A stretch of 64,000 bases of DNA from Amycolatopsis sp. NBC_01480 (GTDB lineage: Bacteria > Actinomycetota > Actinomycetes > Mycobacteriales > Pseudonocardiaceae), in assembly GCF_036227205.1 (NCBI RefSeq), contig NZ_CP109442.1, positions 7,688,001-7,752,000 on the forward strand, given 5' to 3'. Below are positions 27,082-34,942 of the stretch, one piece after another. How positions within the stretch are numbered: the first letter of the stretch is position 1; each line of letters begins with the position of its first letter. A program made the position numbers and the translations under genes. The notes beneath the pieces are model-generated. The model had not been told where the DNA came from, ran no database searches, and saw nothing but the letters and a program-made list of their open reading frames with translations.

Positions 27082-27534
27082 ATGACGGACTACTACGAGC
27101 TCCGCCACACGGTCGGCTTCGAAGAGACCAACATGGTGGGCAACGTCTACTACGTCAACTACGTGCGATGGCAGGGGCGCTGCCGCGAGATGTTCCTCGT
27201 GGAGCGGGCTCCGGCGGTGCTGGAGGACATCCGCGGCGACCTCAAGCTCTACACGCTGAAGGTCGAGTGCGAGTTCTTCGCGGAGATCACCGGTTTCGAC
27301 GAGCTGTCCATCCGGATGCGCCTGGAAGAGCTGACCCAGACCCAGCTGCAGTTCACCTTCGACTACGTGCACCTGCACCCGGACGGTGAGCGGCCGGTGG
27401 CGCGCGGGCGGCAGCGGATCGCGTGCATGCGCGGGCCCAATTCCGCCACCGTGCCGGAACGGGTGCCCGAGGCGCTGCTGGAGGCGCTGGCGCCGTACTC
27501 GGCCGCCTCCGTGCTCGACGGCAAGGGGGCGTGA
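27082..27534 (+). CDS. Enediyne hotdog thioesterase (E10/CalE7 type)
   Basis: The 150-residue protein is a single hotdog domain of the 4HBT class. It begins YYELRHTVGFEETNMVGNVYYVNYVRWQGRCRE, within which the NVYYVNYVRWQG segment is the substrate-channel helix of CalE7/SgcE10-type enzymes. Members lack the usual acidic catalytic residue and release the PKSE-bound polyene, giving a heptaene or related product. The start lies one base past the PKS stop, so PKS and thioesterase are tightly coupled. This pair is the best evidence that the locus makes an enediyne. Confidence 0.93.
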   Translation: MTDYYELRHTVGFEETNMVGNVYYVNYVRWQGRCREMFLVERAPAVLEDIRGDLKLYTLKVECEFFAEITGFDELSIRMRLEELTQTQLQFTFDYVHLHPDGERPVARGRQRIACMRGPNSATVPERVPEALLEALAPYSAASVLDGKGA

Positions 27535-27535
27535 A

Positions 27536-28105
27536 GTGGTCCAGGCAGGAGGGAGCCCCGCCGAGCGGACACCGCTGAGGCGGTCCGCGCCGGCTCGCCG
27601 GGACCCGTCGCCGGAGCCGGCCCTGCGGCAGGTGATGGCGCAGTTCGCGACCGGCGTCACGATCCTCACCGTCGGCGGCGAAGGCGCCCACGGCATGACG
27701 GCGAACGCGTTCACGTCGGTTTCGCTGGACCCGCCGCTGGTGCTGTGCTGCGTGTCCAGGGCGGCCCGGATGCACTCGTCGATCGTCGCCGCGGGCTCCT
27801 TCGCGGCGAACATCCTGGCGTCCGGCCAGCAGCACCTGTCGCGGTACTTCACCGACTGGCGGCGGCCGGACGGAATGGCCCAGTTCGAACCGGTGGGCTG
27901 CACGGTGGGGGCGCGCACCGGCGCGCCGCTGATCACCGGCGCGCTGGCCTGGCTCGAGTGCGAGGTCGCCGAGGTGCTCGACGGCGGCGACCACTCCATC
28001 TTCCTGGGCCGCGTGGTCGCGGCCGCCCGGGAAGCCGGCGAGGGCGCCCTCGTCTTCTACGACGGCGGCTACCACCACGTGCGGGGCCGGGCCCGGGCGG
28101 CTTGA
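27536..28105 (+). CDS. Flavin reductase, HpaC/E6-like
   Basis: The 189-residue protein (GTG at 27536, AAGGGGG upstream, one base after the thioesterase stop) is a flavin-reductase-domain protein. The core is FATGVTILTVGG, MTANAFTSVSLDPPLVLCCVS and a C-terminal YHHVRGR. It would reduce FAD or FMN with NAD(P)H for a partner oxygenase. Flavin reductases of this type (E6) occur next to the PKS in several enediyne clusters. A partner could be the FAD monooxygenase at 46886-48316, or another enzyme. The first ~30 residues are a Pro/Arg-rich extension. Confidence 0.88.
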   Translation: MVQAGGSPAERTPLRRSAPARRDPSPEPALRQVMAQFATGVTILTVGGEGAHGMTANAFTSVSLDPPLVLCCVSRAARMHSSIVAAGSFAANILASGQQHLSRYFTDWRRPDGMAQFEPVGCTVGARTGAPLITGALAWLECEVAEVLDGGDHSIFLGRVVAAAREAGEGALVFYDGGYHHVRGRARAA

Positions 28106-28165
28106 CCGGAAGCACGACGGACGCCCAGGCGAGCCTGGGCCCGTGATGACGGAGGAGGACAACCC

Positions 28166-28336
28166 TTGACTTCCCGTGAAGCAGAACGTCCCGACGACGG
28201 CGCGGGACGCGTGCGGCTCGTTCCCACCGGGATCCCCCCGCGCTCCGTTCCGCGGCTCGACCACGGTGTGGTCTGGTCCGAGGTCGTGGCCGAGATCGAG
28301 CGTGACCTGCAGGAGCGGATGCGGGGCGCCGCGTGA
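28166..28336 (+). CDS. Small 56-residue protein upstream of the carboxylase subunit
   Basis: A TTG at 28166 lies five bases after GGAGGAGGAC, a very strong ribosome site. The frame reads LTSREAERPDDGAGRVRLV and ends in a helical tail VVWSEVVAEIERDLQERM, with its stop overlapping the GTG of the carboxyltransferase (GTGA). The strong ribosome site and coupling argue that it is translated. I do not recognise the family. It may be an accessory subunit of the carboxylase or a coupling peptide. A small hairpin, GCCCAGGC-GA-GCCTGGGC, lies at 28123-28140 in the leader. Confidence 0.6.
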   Translation: MTSREAERPDDGAGRVRLVPTGIPPRSVPRLDHGVVWSEVVAEIERDLQERMRGAA

Positions 28337-30048
28337 GCAGTTCCCCGGGCCGCGGTGCCCAGCGCGCCGACGGCGCGGACGTGGTGCCCGTGCCGCCGGA
28401 GGCCCGCGCCGGGCGCCGCCGGCCCGCCCGGCCGGACGACGGTGGAGAGGCCCGCGTGATCGCGCTCGCCGGCGCGACCGACCGGGTGCCCGCACCGCCG
28501 GCGGGCATGCCGGTGCTGCGGCAGCGGTTGCGCGAACTGCGCGAGCGCGTCGTCGACGGGGACCTCGACGCGGTGCGGCGCCAGCACTCCCGCGACAAGC
28601 TCACCGCCCGCGAGCGGCTGGCGCTGCTGCTCGACCGAGGGTCCTTCGTCGAGCTCGGGCCGTACCGGCGGCACCGGCCGGCCACGCCCGGACTGGCCGG
28701 GGACCGGCCGCACACCGACGGCGTCGTCACCGGCTCCGGCACCATCGACGGGCGGCGCGTTTTCGTCTACGCACAGGACTTCACGCTCTTCGGCGGCTCA
28801 CTGGGGGAGGCCCACGCGGCGAAGATCCACCAGGTGCTCGACCTCGCGGTCGAGAACGGCGCGCCGGTGATCGGCCTGAACGACGGCGGCGGCGCGCGCA
28901 TCCAGGAGGGTGTGCTCGCGCTGGACGGCTACGGCGGCATCTTCCGCCGCCAGGTCGGCGCCTCCGGCGTGGTCCCCCAGATCAGCGTGGTCCTCGGGCC
29001 GTGCGCGGGCGGCGCGGCGTACTCGCCGGCGCTGGCGGATTTCACGTTCATGGTCCGCGGTACCGCGCGCATGTACCTGACCGGCCCCGACGTGGTCGAG
29101 GCGGTGACCGGCAGCCGGGTCGGCCACGAGGAGCTCGGCGGCGCCGAGGTCCACGGCACGCGCTCAGGCGTCGCCACGGTCGTGCACGACGACGAGCAGG
29201 ACTGCCTCGCCGACGTCCGCTACCTGGTCTCCCTGCTGCCGTCGAACTACCTCGACCCACCGCCGGCGACGGCGCCGACCGGGGCCGCGCGCGACCACCG
29301 CCCGCGGCTGGCGGACCTCGTCCCGGCGGAGCCGAACCGGCCCTACGACATGCGCGAGGTGTTCGCCGAGATCGCCGACGACGGGGAGTTCTTCGAGCTG
29401 CACGCGGGCTGGGCGGCCAACGTGCTGTGCGCGCTGGCGCGCGTGGACGGCCGCGTGGTCGGGCTGGTCGGCAACCAGCCGTCGGTGCTGGCCGGGGTGC
29501 TCGACGGGCCCGCCGCCCAGAAGGCCGCGCGGTTCGTCCGGTTCTGCGACGCGTTCGGCATCCCGCTGGTCAGCCTGGTCGACGTGCCCGGCTTCCTGCC
29601 CGGAGCCGACCAGGAGCTGGCCGGCATCATCCGCAGCGGCGCGCAGCTGCTGCACGCCTACTGCGAGGCGACGGTGCCGCGGATCCAGGTGATCGTGCGC
29701 AAGGCCTACGGCGGCGCCTACATCGTCATGGACTCGCGGTCCATCGGGTGCGACCTGTCGCTGGCCTGGCCGACGAACGAGATCGCGGTGATGGGCGCCG
29801 AGGGGGCGGTGAACGTGCTGCACCGCCGTGAGCTCGCCGCCGCGGCGGACCCGGACGCGGTGCGCGCCCGGCTCGTCGCGCAGTACGCGCGGGAGTACCT
29901 CGACCCGCAGTACGCGGCCGAGCGGGGCCTGGTCGACGACGTCATCGACCCGGCCGACACCCGGGCCGCCATCGCCCGCGGGCTGGCCGTGCTGCAGGAC
30001 AAGCGCAAGCCCGGGCCCGCCCGCAAGCACGGCAACCTGCCCCTCTGA
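28333..30048 (+). CDS. Acyl-CoA carboxylase carboxyltransferase (beta) subunit
   Basis: The 571-residue protein is the biotin-dependent carboxyltransferase of actinobacterial acyl-CoA carboxylases. After a ~60-residue disordered extension it has the RDKLTARERLALLLDRGSF start, the first oxyanion-hole loop INDGGGARIQ-like (LNDGGGARIQEGV), GPCAGGAAYSPAL, and the second domain with VDVPGFLPG and RKAYGGAYIVM. It carboxylates acetyl-, propionyl- or longer acyl-CoA using carboxybiotin from a separate alpha subunit, which is not in the window. It may feed malonyl-CoA to the PKS or make a special extender or acyl group. An epsilon subunit is encoded 24 bases downstream. Confidence 0.92.
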   Translation: MSSSPGRGAQRADGADVVPVPPEARAGRRRPARPDDGGEARVIALAGATDRVPAPPAGMPVLRQRLRELRERVVDGDLDAVRRQHSRDKLTARERLALLLDRGSFVELGPYRRHRPATPGLAGDRPHTDGVVTGSGTIDGRRVFVYAQDFTLFGGSLGEAHAAKIHQVLDLAVENGAPVIGLNDGGGARIQEGVLALDGYGGIFRRQVGASGVVPQISVVLGPCAGGAAYSPALADFTFMVRGTARMYLTGPDVVEAVTGSRVGHEELGGAEVHGTRSGVATVVHDDEQDCLADVRYLVSLLPSNYLDPPPATAPTGAARDHRPRLADLVPAEPNRPYDMREVFAEIADDGEFFELHAGWAANVLCALARVDGRVVGLVGNQPSVLAGVLDGPAAQKAARFVRFCDAFGIPLVSLVDVPGFLPGADQELAGIIRSGAQLLHAYCEATVPRIQVIVRKAYGGAYIVMDSRSIGCDLSLAWPTNEIAVMGAEGAVNVLHRRELAAAADPDAVRARLVAQYAREYLDPQYAAERGLVDDVIDPADTRAAIARGLAVLQDKRKPGPARKHGNLPL

Positions 30049-30072
30049 CGCCCCGGCCGCGGAGGGTCCACA

Positions 30073-30267
30073 GTGGTCGAGACCGGTGAACTGGTGGTGC
30101 TGCGGGGAAATCCGGACGACGTGGGCCTGGCCGCGCTGGTGGCGGTGCTGGCGCGGTGCCGGGCCGCGCGGCACGGGGGATTCCCGCGGTCGGCGTGTTC
30201 GGCATGGGCTGGCGAGCCGTGGGGTCGTGTCCCCGGCGCCTGGCGGCGGTCTGCGATGCCGCGGTGA
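30073..30267 (+). CDS. accE: Acyl-CoA carboxylase epsilon-like subunit
   Basis: The 64-residue protein (GTG at 30073, GGAGGG six bases upstream) begins GELVVLRGNPDDVGLAALVAVL, the characteristic motif of AccE/epsilon peptides (L.V.RG.P...E.AAL.AVL.). Epsilon subunits bind and stimulate actinobacterial acyl-CoA carboxylases. It follows the beta subunit after 24 bases, completing two of the three expected components. A degenerate second copy follows in a duplicated segment. This copy has the ribosome site and is probably the functional one. Confidence 0.8.
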   Translation: MVETGELVVLRGNPDDVGLAALVAVLARCRAARHGGFPRSACSAWAGEPWGRVPGAWRRSAMPR

Positions 30268-30377
30268 GTTCCGGCGATCGCGGCCGGGCGCCCGGCGTCA
30301 CGGGTGGTCCACGCCGCGCCCCGCCAGCCGGCTGCCGATGTTCCGGGCGGCGGCCATGCTGGCCCAGCTCGCCAGCA

Positions 30378-30617
30378 GTGGTCGCGACCGGTGAACTGGT
30401 GGTGCTGCGGGGAAGTCCGGACGACGTGGGCCTGGCCGCGCTGGTGGTGCTGCGGGGGAATCCGGACGACGCGGGCCTGGCCGCACTGGTGGCAGTGCTG
30501 GCGCGGTGCCCGGCCGCACGGCCCCGGGGATCCCCGCGTCCGGCGCGTTCGCCCTGGGCCGGCGAGCTGTGGGACCGCACCCCCGGCGCTTGGCGGCGGT
30601 CTGCGATGCCGCGGTGA
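30378..30617 (+). pseudogene. Duplicated accE-like copy without ribosome site
   Basis: The frame from GTG 30378 encodes 79 residues similar to the preceding epsilon subunit. It is enlarged by a 15-residue in-frame repeat: the unit LVVLRG.PDD.GLAA is present twice. The upstream bases come from the tail of the AhpD-like gene and contain no Shine-Dalgarno sequence, so efficient translation is doubtful. The reading frame is nevertheless intact to the shared C-terminal end PGAWRRSAMPR. It is either a dead copy or an epsilon variant translated by reinitiation. Confidence 0.65.
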
Positions 30618-30657
30618 GTTCCGGCGGTCCGGGGCGGGCGCTCGTGCGCGCCCGGCC

Positions 30658-31677
30658 TCACGGGTGGTCCGCGCCGCGCCCCGCCAGCCGGCTGCCGATC
30701 TTCCGTGCGGCCGCCATGCTCGCCCAGCTCGCGAGCTCGATCAGCGTGTCGTCGCCCGGGGCGGTGGCGCGGAAGGCGTTCACCAGCCCGTCGTCGACCT
30801 GGTAGGACGCCAAGGCGATCGCGAGGGCGAGCCGGCCCGCCGGGCGGTCGGCCGGGGCGAGCCCGGCCACCGCCTGGTCGAGCCAGCCGCGGCTGAGTCC
30901 CGGGGCCTGCCCCGTCCACGCGGCCAGCCGGCCGTGCGTGAGGTCGCGGACGGACCGCGGCACCGACCGGGCACCCGCGGCTTCGGTCACGGCGCAGGCG
31001 CGGGCGAACGCGTCGGCCACGACCGGGTTCGCCCGCGCCCAGCCCAGGTCTTCCGGCACCGGGACGGACGGCAGCAGTCCGAGCGACGCGCCCGGCCGCG
31101 GGCCCGCCGCCGAGGGCCGCAGTACATTGCCGAGCACACGGCGGGCCCTCGGTTTGGCGGACTCCGGCACGTGCGCCGGGAACGGCGAATCGGGCAGGAA
31201 CACGTTGACCACGCGGTTGTAGTACTGGAACGCCACCGCGACGCCGATCAGCTCGGGCGCCTGCGCCGGCAGGAACGGCGGCGCGGGCGCGGGCACCCCG
31301 CTCGCCGACGCGCGCGCCCACGCCTCGAGCGGCTCCCAGCCGTCGCCGTCGATCGCGGCCAGGGTCATCCCGTGCACGTCGACGCAGTACGGGCAGCTGT
31401 TGGCCGCGGAGACCCCGGTGGCCACCGCCTCCTTGGCCGCCCGGGCGGCGAGTCCTTGCGCCAGCAGGGTTTCCCGCAGCACCAGCCACGCCGCGGCCAT
31501 CGTCTCCGGCGCCGCCGAGTGCAGCGCGACCGGCGGGGCGAGCATGCCGAAGTCCCGCTCGACCTGCCGGTAGACCTCGGCGACCAGGCCATGGGCCCGG
31601 CCCGGCGGCACGACCCGGACGTGCAGGGTGTCCCGCAGCGACCTGCGCACGGCGAAACGGACCAGACCGGCGACCAC
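30658..31677 (-). CDS. AhpD-like (carboxymuconolactone decarboxylase fold) protein
   Basis: The 339-residue protein, starting at GTG 31677, contains the AhpD active-site pattern SCPYCVDVHG near residue 105, with two Cys and a His. Such proteins reduce peroxides or handle reactive species through a Cys pair. The length suggests a fused double-helical-bundle form, with a C-terminal half lacking the Cys motif. It is the last gene of the minus-strand block and starts nine bases after the methyltransferase stop. A copy of its last 26 codons exists in the repeat at 30298. A protective redox role beside an enediyne pathway is plausible but inferred. Confidence 0.75.
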   Translation of the reverse strand: MVAGLVRFAVRRSLRDTLHVRVVPPGRAHGLVAEVYRQVERDFGMLAPPVALHSAAPETMAAAWLVLRETLLAQGLAARAAKEAVATGVSAANSCPYCVDVHGMTLAAIDGDGWEPLEAWARASASGVPAPAPPFLPAQAPELIGVAVAFQYYNRVVNVFLPDSPFPAHVPESAKPRARRVLGNVLRPSAAGPRPGASLGLLPSVPVPEDLGWARANPVVADAFARACAVTEAAGARSVPRSVRDLTHGRLAAWTGQAPGLSRGWLDQAVAGLAPADRPAGRLALAIALASYQVDDGLVNAFRATAPGDDTLIELASWASMAAARKIGSRLAGRGADHP

Positions 31678-31686
31678 GCGCGGCTC

Positions 31687-32892
31687 CTATCGGGTCGTGT
31701 CCGCGCGGGCGATCACGGCGCCCACCACGAAGTCCGGGTATTCCTCGGCGATGGCGTCCACGTCGGGGAGGATGGTCACATCGGTGAGGCCGGCCGCTTC
31801 GAACGTGGCGCGCCACGCGGCCGGCGTGAGGAAGCCGTGGGTCGGCCGCTTCACGGGGTCGGTGATGACGTCGGTGAAGCTGTCGAGGAAGTCGAAGATG
31901 ATCTCGGCGTGGATGGGCCGGGCGAGCTTCGTCGGGCGCACGCACTCGGACACGACGACCGCCCCGCCCGGCTTCAGCGCCTTGACCGCTTCCGCGACGA
32001 CGAAGTCGAGGTCCGGCGCCACGTGGAAGCAGTTGACCGCGTACACCGCGTCGAACGTGCCCGGCTCGACGCCCTGCGACGCCCACGGCAGCGTCATGTC
32101 GAGGCGAGCCGGCTCGACGGTCGTCTCCGGGGCCGCGGCCGCGGCGGCCGCGCGCTCCCCGTGCCGGGCGAACGTCTCCGCCACCTCGGTGAACCGGTAG
32201 CGGGTGATGCCGGAGCCGAGCGTGCGGAGCGCCTCTTCCGCGCCGCTGCCGCAGCCGCCGCCGATTTCGAGCACCTCGAACGCCCCGCCCGCCGGTGGCA
32301 GCAGGCGGGCCAGTGCCTCGGCCCCGACCTTGTTGTTGATGGCGTACAACAGGTTTCCGTTGGAGAAGTACTCCAGCCACAACGGCAGCTTGTCGGGCGC
32401 GAAGAGGATCTCGTCGCCGGTCGCTTCGCCGGAGAAGAACCGCTTCGCCTCGTCCACCAGCGTCCGGAGGATGTCGGCGGCGACCGCGGCGCCCGGTTCC
32501 CGGGCGGCGAGCTCGGCCGCGACGTCGTCGAACTCCGCGACCGGCGCCGCGCCGGGGACGTAGCCGCCGTTCTCCCGCGCGAGCACCCCGGCGTCCGCGA
32601 GCTTCTCGTAGCAGAAGTGCAGGGGAACCGTTTTGCGCCAAGGGATCGACAGGTCCTGCTTGGCCTGCCGGACGGAGGTCCCGCCCGGGCCCGGCAGCGC
32701 GCCGACCGCGGAAAGGATCCCGTAGGCGGCCGCGTCCACGAGGCGGGCGAACGCCTCGTTGGCCGCGAGGAACCGGAACGGGAAGTGCGCGCGGACCCGC
32801 TCGTCGGCGATGGCGGCCCGAAGGCGCTCGAATTCCGCCGCCTTCGGGTGCTGCTCCGGCTCGAGGCAGGCGTCCTGCGTCGGCTCGCTCAT
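31687..32892 (-). CDS. Class I SAM-dependent methyltransferase
   Basis: The 401-residue protein carries a Rossmann SAM-binding motif, VLEIGGGCGSGAEEAL, near residue 205, and motif IV-like AVYAVNCFHVAPDL. The first ~190 residues form an N-terminal helical domain, as in small-molecule O- and C-methyltransferases; I see no winged-helix dimerisation signature. The C-terminal stretch LTPAAWRATFEAAGLTDVTILP is common in polyketide C-methyltransferases. I choose the ATG at 32892; a GTG nine bases earlier is an alternative. It lies between the P450 and AhpD-like genes in an operon that probably tailors an appended acyl or aryl group. Confidence 0.82.
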   Translation of the reverse strand: MSEPTQDACLEPEQHPKAAEFERLRAAIADERVRAHFPFRFLAANEAFARLVDAAAYGILSAVGALPGPGGTSVRQAKQDLSIPWRKTVPLHFCYEKLADAGVLARENGGYVPGAAPVAEFDDVAAELAAREPGAAVAADILRTLVDEAKRFFSGEATGDEILFAPDKLPLWLEYFSNGNLLYAINNKVGAEALARLLPPAGGAFEVLEIGGGCGSGAEEALRTLGSGITRYRFTEVAETFARHGERAAAAAAAPETTVEPARLDMTLPWASQGVEPGTFDAVYAVNCFHVAPDLDFVVAEAVKALKPGGAVVVSECVRPTKLARPIHAEIIFDFLDSFTDVITDPVKRPTHGFLTPAAWRATFEAAGLTDVTILPDVDAIAEEYPDFVVGAVIARADTTR

Positions 32893-32922
32893 GGTGTGCA
32901 CTCGCTTTCAGACGTCGGGCGC

Positions 32923-34302
32923 TCAGGCCGCGAACCGGCCGGCGTCCGGGAAAGAGCGGACGGTGAGGGGGAGCCCGCCGCCGAGGCGCAGCGACATCAT
33001 CGGCTCGGGGGTGACCTCGGCGCCGGGCACGGTGTCGAACCGGAGGTCCCGCAGCAGGGCCGAGATGACGAAGGCGGCCTCCATCATCCCGAGGTGGTTG
33101 CCCACGCAGAACCGGGGACCGGCGCCGAACGGGATGTGCGCGTACCGCGGCCGGTCCGCCGGCGCGTCCGGGTCGAACCGGCCCGGGTCGAACCGGTCGG
33201 GCTCCGGCCAGTAGCGCGGGTGCCGGTGCAGGGTGAACGGGCAGATCAGCACCTCCGCGCCGGCCGGCACGTGGTACCCGCCGACCTCGTCGTCGGCGAT
33301 CGCGCGGCGCGGCAGGATCCACACCGGCGGGTACAGCCGCATGGCCTCCTGCAGCACCATGTGCGTGTAGCGCAACCGGTTCAGATCCGCGTAGCCGGGA
33401 CGGTTCCCGCCGTAGACCGCGACCGCCTCCTCGTGCAGCCGGTCCTGGACGTCCGGGTGCCTGCTCACCAGGTGCAGTGTCCAGCCGACGGTGCTGGCCG
33501 TCGTCTCGTGCCCGGCCAGCAGCAGGGTCACCAGCTCGTCGCGCATGCGGCGCGCGGCGGCCCGTTCGTCGGCCTCCCCGGCGGTCGAGGCGATGAGCCG
33601 GGTGAGGACGTCGTCGCCGGTCGCGGACGGGCGGGCCTTCCGGTTCTCCACCAGGACGCCCACCACGCGCTCGAGGTGGTCGCGGGCCGAGCGGAACGCC
33701 CGCTGGCCCGGCAGCGGCAGCCACCGGGGCACCAGGCCGAGGGTCTCCATCTCGAACATGGCCTGGTCCTGGACCGCCTGGAACGAGTGCTCGACCCCGT
33801 CGAACGCGTCGAGGTCGGAGTCCAGCAGCGTGCTGCCGAGCACGCCGAGGGTGAGCGCGGTGACCTCGGACAGCACGTCCACCGGCCGTCCGGTGTCGCG
33901 GTGCGCGCCGAGGCGCTCGACCAGGCCGAGCGCCTCGGCGACGATCACGCCGGCCCGTGCGGCGATCCGCTTGTGCTGGAACACCGGCTGGATGGTGCGC
34001 CGCTGCTCCTTCCACAACGCGCCTTCCGACGTCAGCAGGCCGTCGCCCAGCGCCCGCTTGGCCTCGGTGTAGCCGATGCCCTTGTGGTAGTTGGCCGCGT
34101 TGTCGGCGAGCACGTGCTTGGCGTGGTCGGGGTGGTTGAAGATGTAGAGCGTCTTCGGCCCGATCGCCACGCGCACCGCGTCGCCGTACTCGCGGACCGC
34201 CTCGGTCATCAGCCCGAGCCGGTCCGTGCGCAGCTTGTGGAGGATCCCGGGGGCCGCCCGGCGCGGCGGTCCCGGCGGCACGCGGCGGACGGCGCCGGTC
34301 AC
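32923..34302 (-). CDS. Cytochrome P450 with canonical I-helix
   Basis: The 459-residue P450 starts at a GTG that overlaps the stop of the SnoaL-like gene (GTGA). It has the I-helix motif LLLAGHETTAS, an ExxR helix (ALRYPPVW region, EAMRLYPP), and the haem ligand loop IPFGAGPRFCVGNHLG. The PRFCVG loop and the length place it near the CYP102/CYP4-like class common in actinomycete metabolite clusters, not the short CYP105/107 type. It hydroxylates or desaturates an intermediate. The neighbours on the same strand suggest it works on the appended group, not the warhead. Confidence 0.92.
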   Translation of the reverse strand: MTGAVRRVPPGPPRRAAPGILHKLRTDRLGLMTEAVREYGDAVRVAIGPKTLYIFNHPDHAKHVLADNAANYHKGIGYTEAKRALGDGLLTSEGALWKEQRRTIQPVFQHKRIAARAGVIVAEALGLVERLGAHRDTGRPVDVLSEVTALTLGVLGSTLLDSDLDAFDGVEHSFQAVQDQAMFEMETLGLVPRWLPLPGQRAFRSARDHLERVVGVLVENRKARPSATGDDVLTRLIASTAGEADERAAARRMRDELVTLLLAGHETTASTVGWTLHLVSRHPDVQDRLHEEAVAVYGGNRPGYADLNRLRYTHMVLQEAMRLYPPVWILPRRAIADDEVGGYHVPAGAEVLICPFTLHRHPRYWPEPDRFDPGRFDPDAPADRPRYAHIPFGAGPRFCVGNHLGMMEAAFVISALLRDLRFDTVPGAEVTPEPMMSLRLGGGLPLTVRSFPDAGRFAA

Positions 34303-34739
34303 GGTGCCGGCGTGGTCGTGCCGGGCTTCGGCAGGGTCTGCCCGGCGGGCGTGTTCTGGTAGGCCGCGAGCCGCCACCGGCCCTCGGCGCGGACGACGAG
34401 CCAGGAGGCCCGGATGGCCTGGGCGCCGGACACCTCGGTCTCGCCGGCCGCCAGCACACCGCCCGAGGAGAGCAGCAACGCGGTGTCGGGGCCGAGGAAC
34501 CGCAGCCCGATCGGCGTTCCGACGACCTGGGTGCCGGCGTAGTCGCCGTCGAACGCCTCGCTGAAGTAGTCCTTGATGTCCTGACGGCCCTGCCGGAAGA
34601 CCCCGGGCAGGATCAGCGTGCCGTCCTCGGTGAACAGGTCGGCGATCGGCGCGGCGTCGTGGCGGGCCCAGGCCTCGAGCAGCTGCTGCGGGACGGCTGC
34701 GACGGCCGCCTGGTCGGCGGGCGACTCTCCGGTGGTCAT
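34299..34739 (-). CDS. SnoaL/NTF2-like protein
   Basis: The 146-residue protein is a cone-shaped NTF2-fold domain of the SnoaL-like group (LLEAWARHDAAPIADLFTEDGTL at the start, then a beta-rich C-terminal half). Members are cyclases, isomerases, hydratases or simple binding proteins in polyketide clusters. The ATG at 34739 is chosen because the longer open frame upstream has no family similarity. The stop overlaps the P450 start. The exact activity cannot be read from the sequence. A 203-base space without a gene separates it from the molybdoenzyme gene. Confidence 0.75.
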   Translation of the reverse strand: MTTGESPADQAAVAAVPQQLLEAWARHDAAPIADLFTEDGTLILPGVFRQGRQDIKDYFSEAFDGDYAGTQVVGTPIGLRFLGPDTALLLSSGGVLAAGETEVSGAQAIRASWLVVRAEGRWRLAAYQNTPAGQTLPKPGTTTPAP

Positions 34740-34942
34740 GGTGCATCCTTTCGGCGCGAACGAGGGGATGGCGCTCGGGTGGGAACAGCGGGCGGGTGCG
34801 GGGGTGGTCCGCACCGGCTCATCCCACGGTCGCACCGGCCGGCGCCCGGCCACGTCTCCCGTGGTGCGGAGGCGGGGCCGGGCTCCGCGGGCGCAGCGCG
34901 GCCCGGAGTGTCCTATCAGGACGGACCGGTCGGCTGCTTTCG

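Larger units (their letters stand above)
30071..30736. repeat. Tandem duplication spanning AccE gene and AhpD-like gene tail
   Basis: A segment of about 305 bases (30071-30375) is repeated at 30376-30736. It carries the whole accE-like gene plus the last ~26 codons of the convergent AhpD-like gene. From 30241 to 30375 the copies are at a constant offset of 360 bases. The second copy also contains an internal 45-base direct repeat (30396-30440 and 30441-30485). The copies show several substitutions and small indels, so this event looks older than the one at 7535. Confidence 0.9.

Noticed and set aside
30298-30519. A 73-codon minus-strand frame with an AhpD-like C-terminal end
   Set aside because: Only the last ~26 codons are similar to the AhpD-like gene, as part of the tandem duplication; the rest is antisense to the accE copy.
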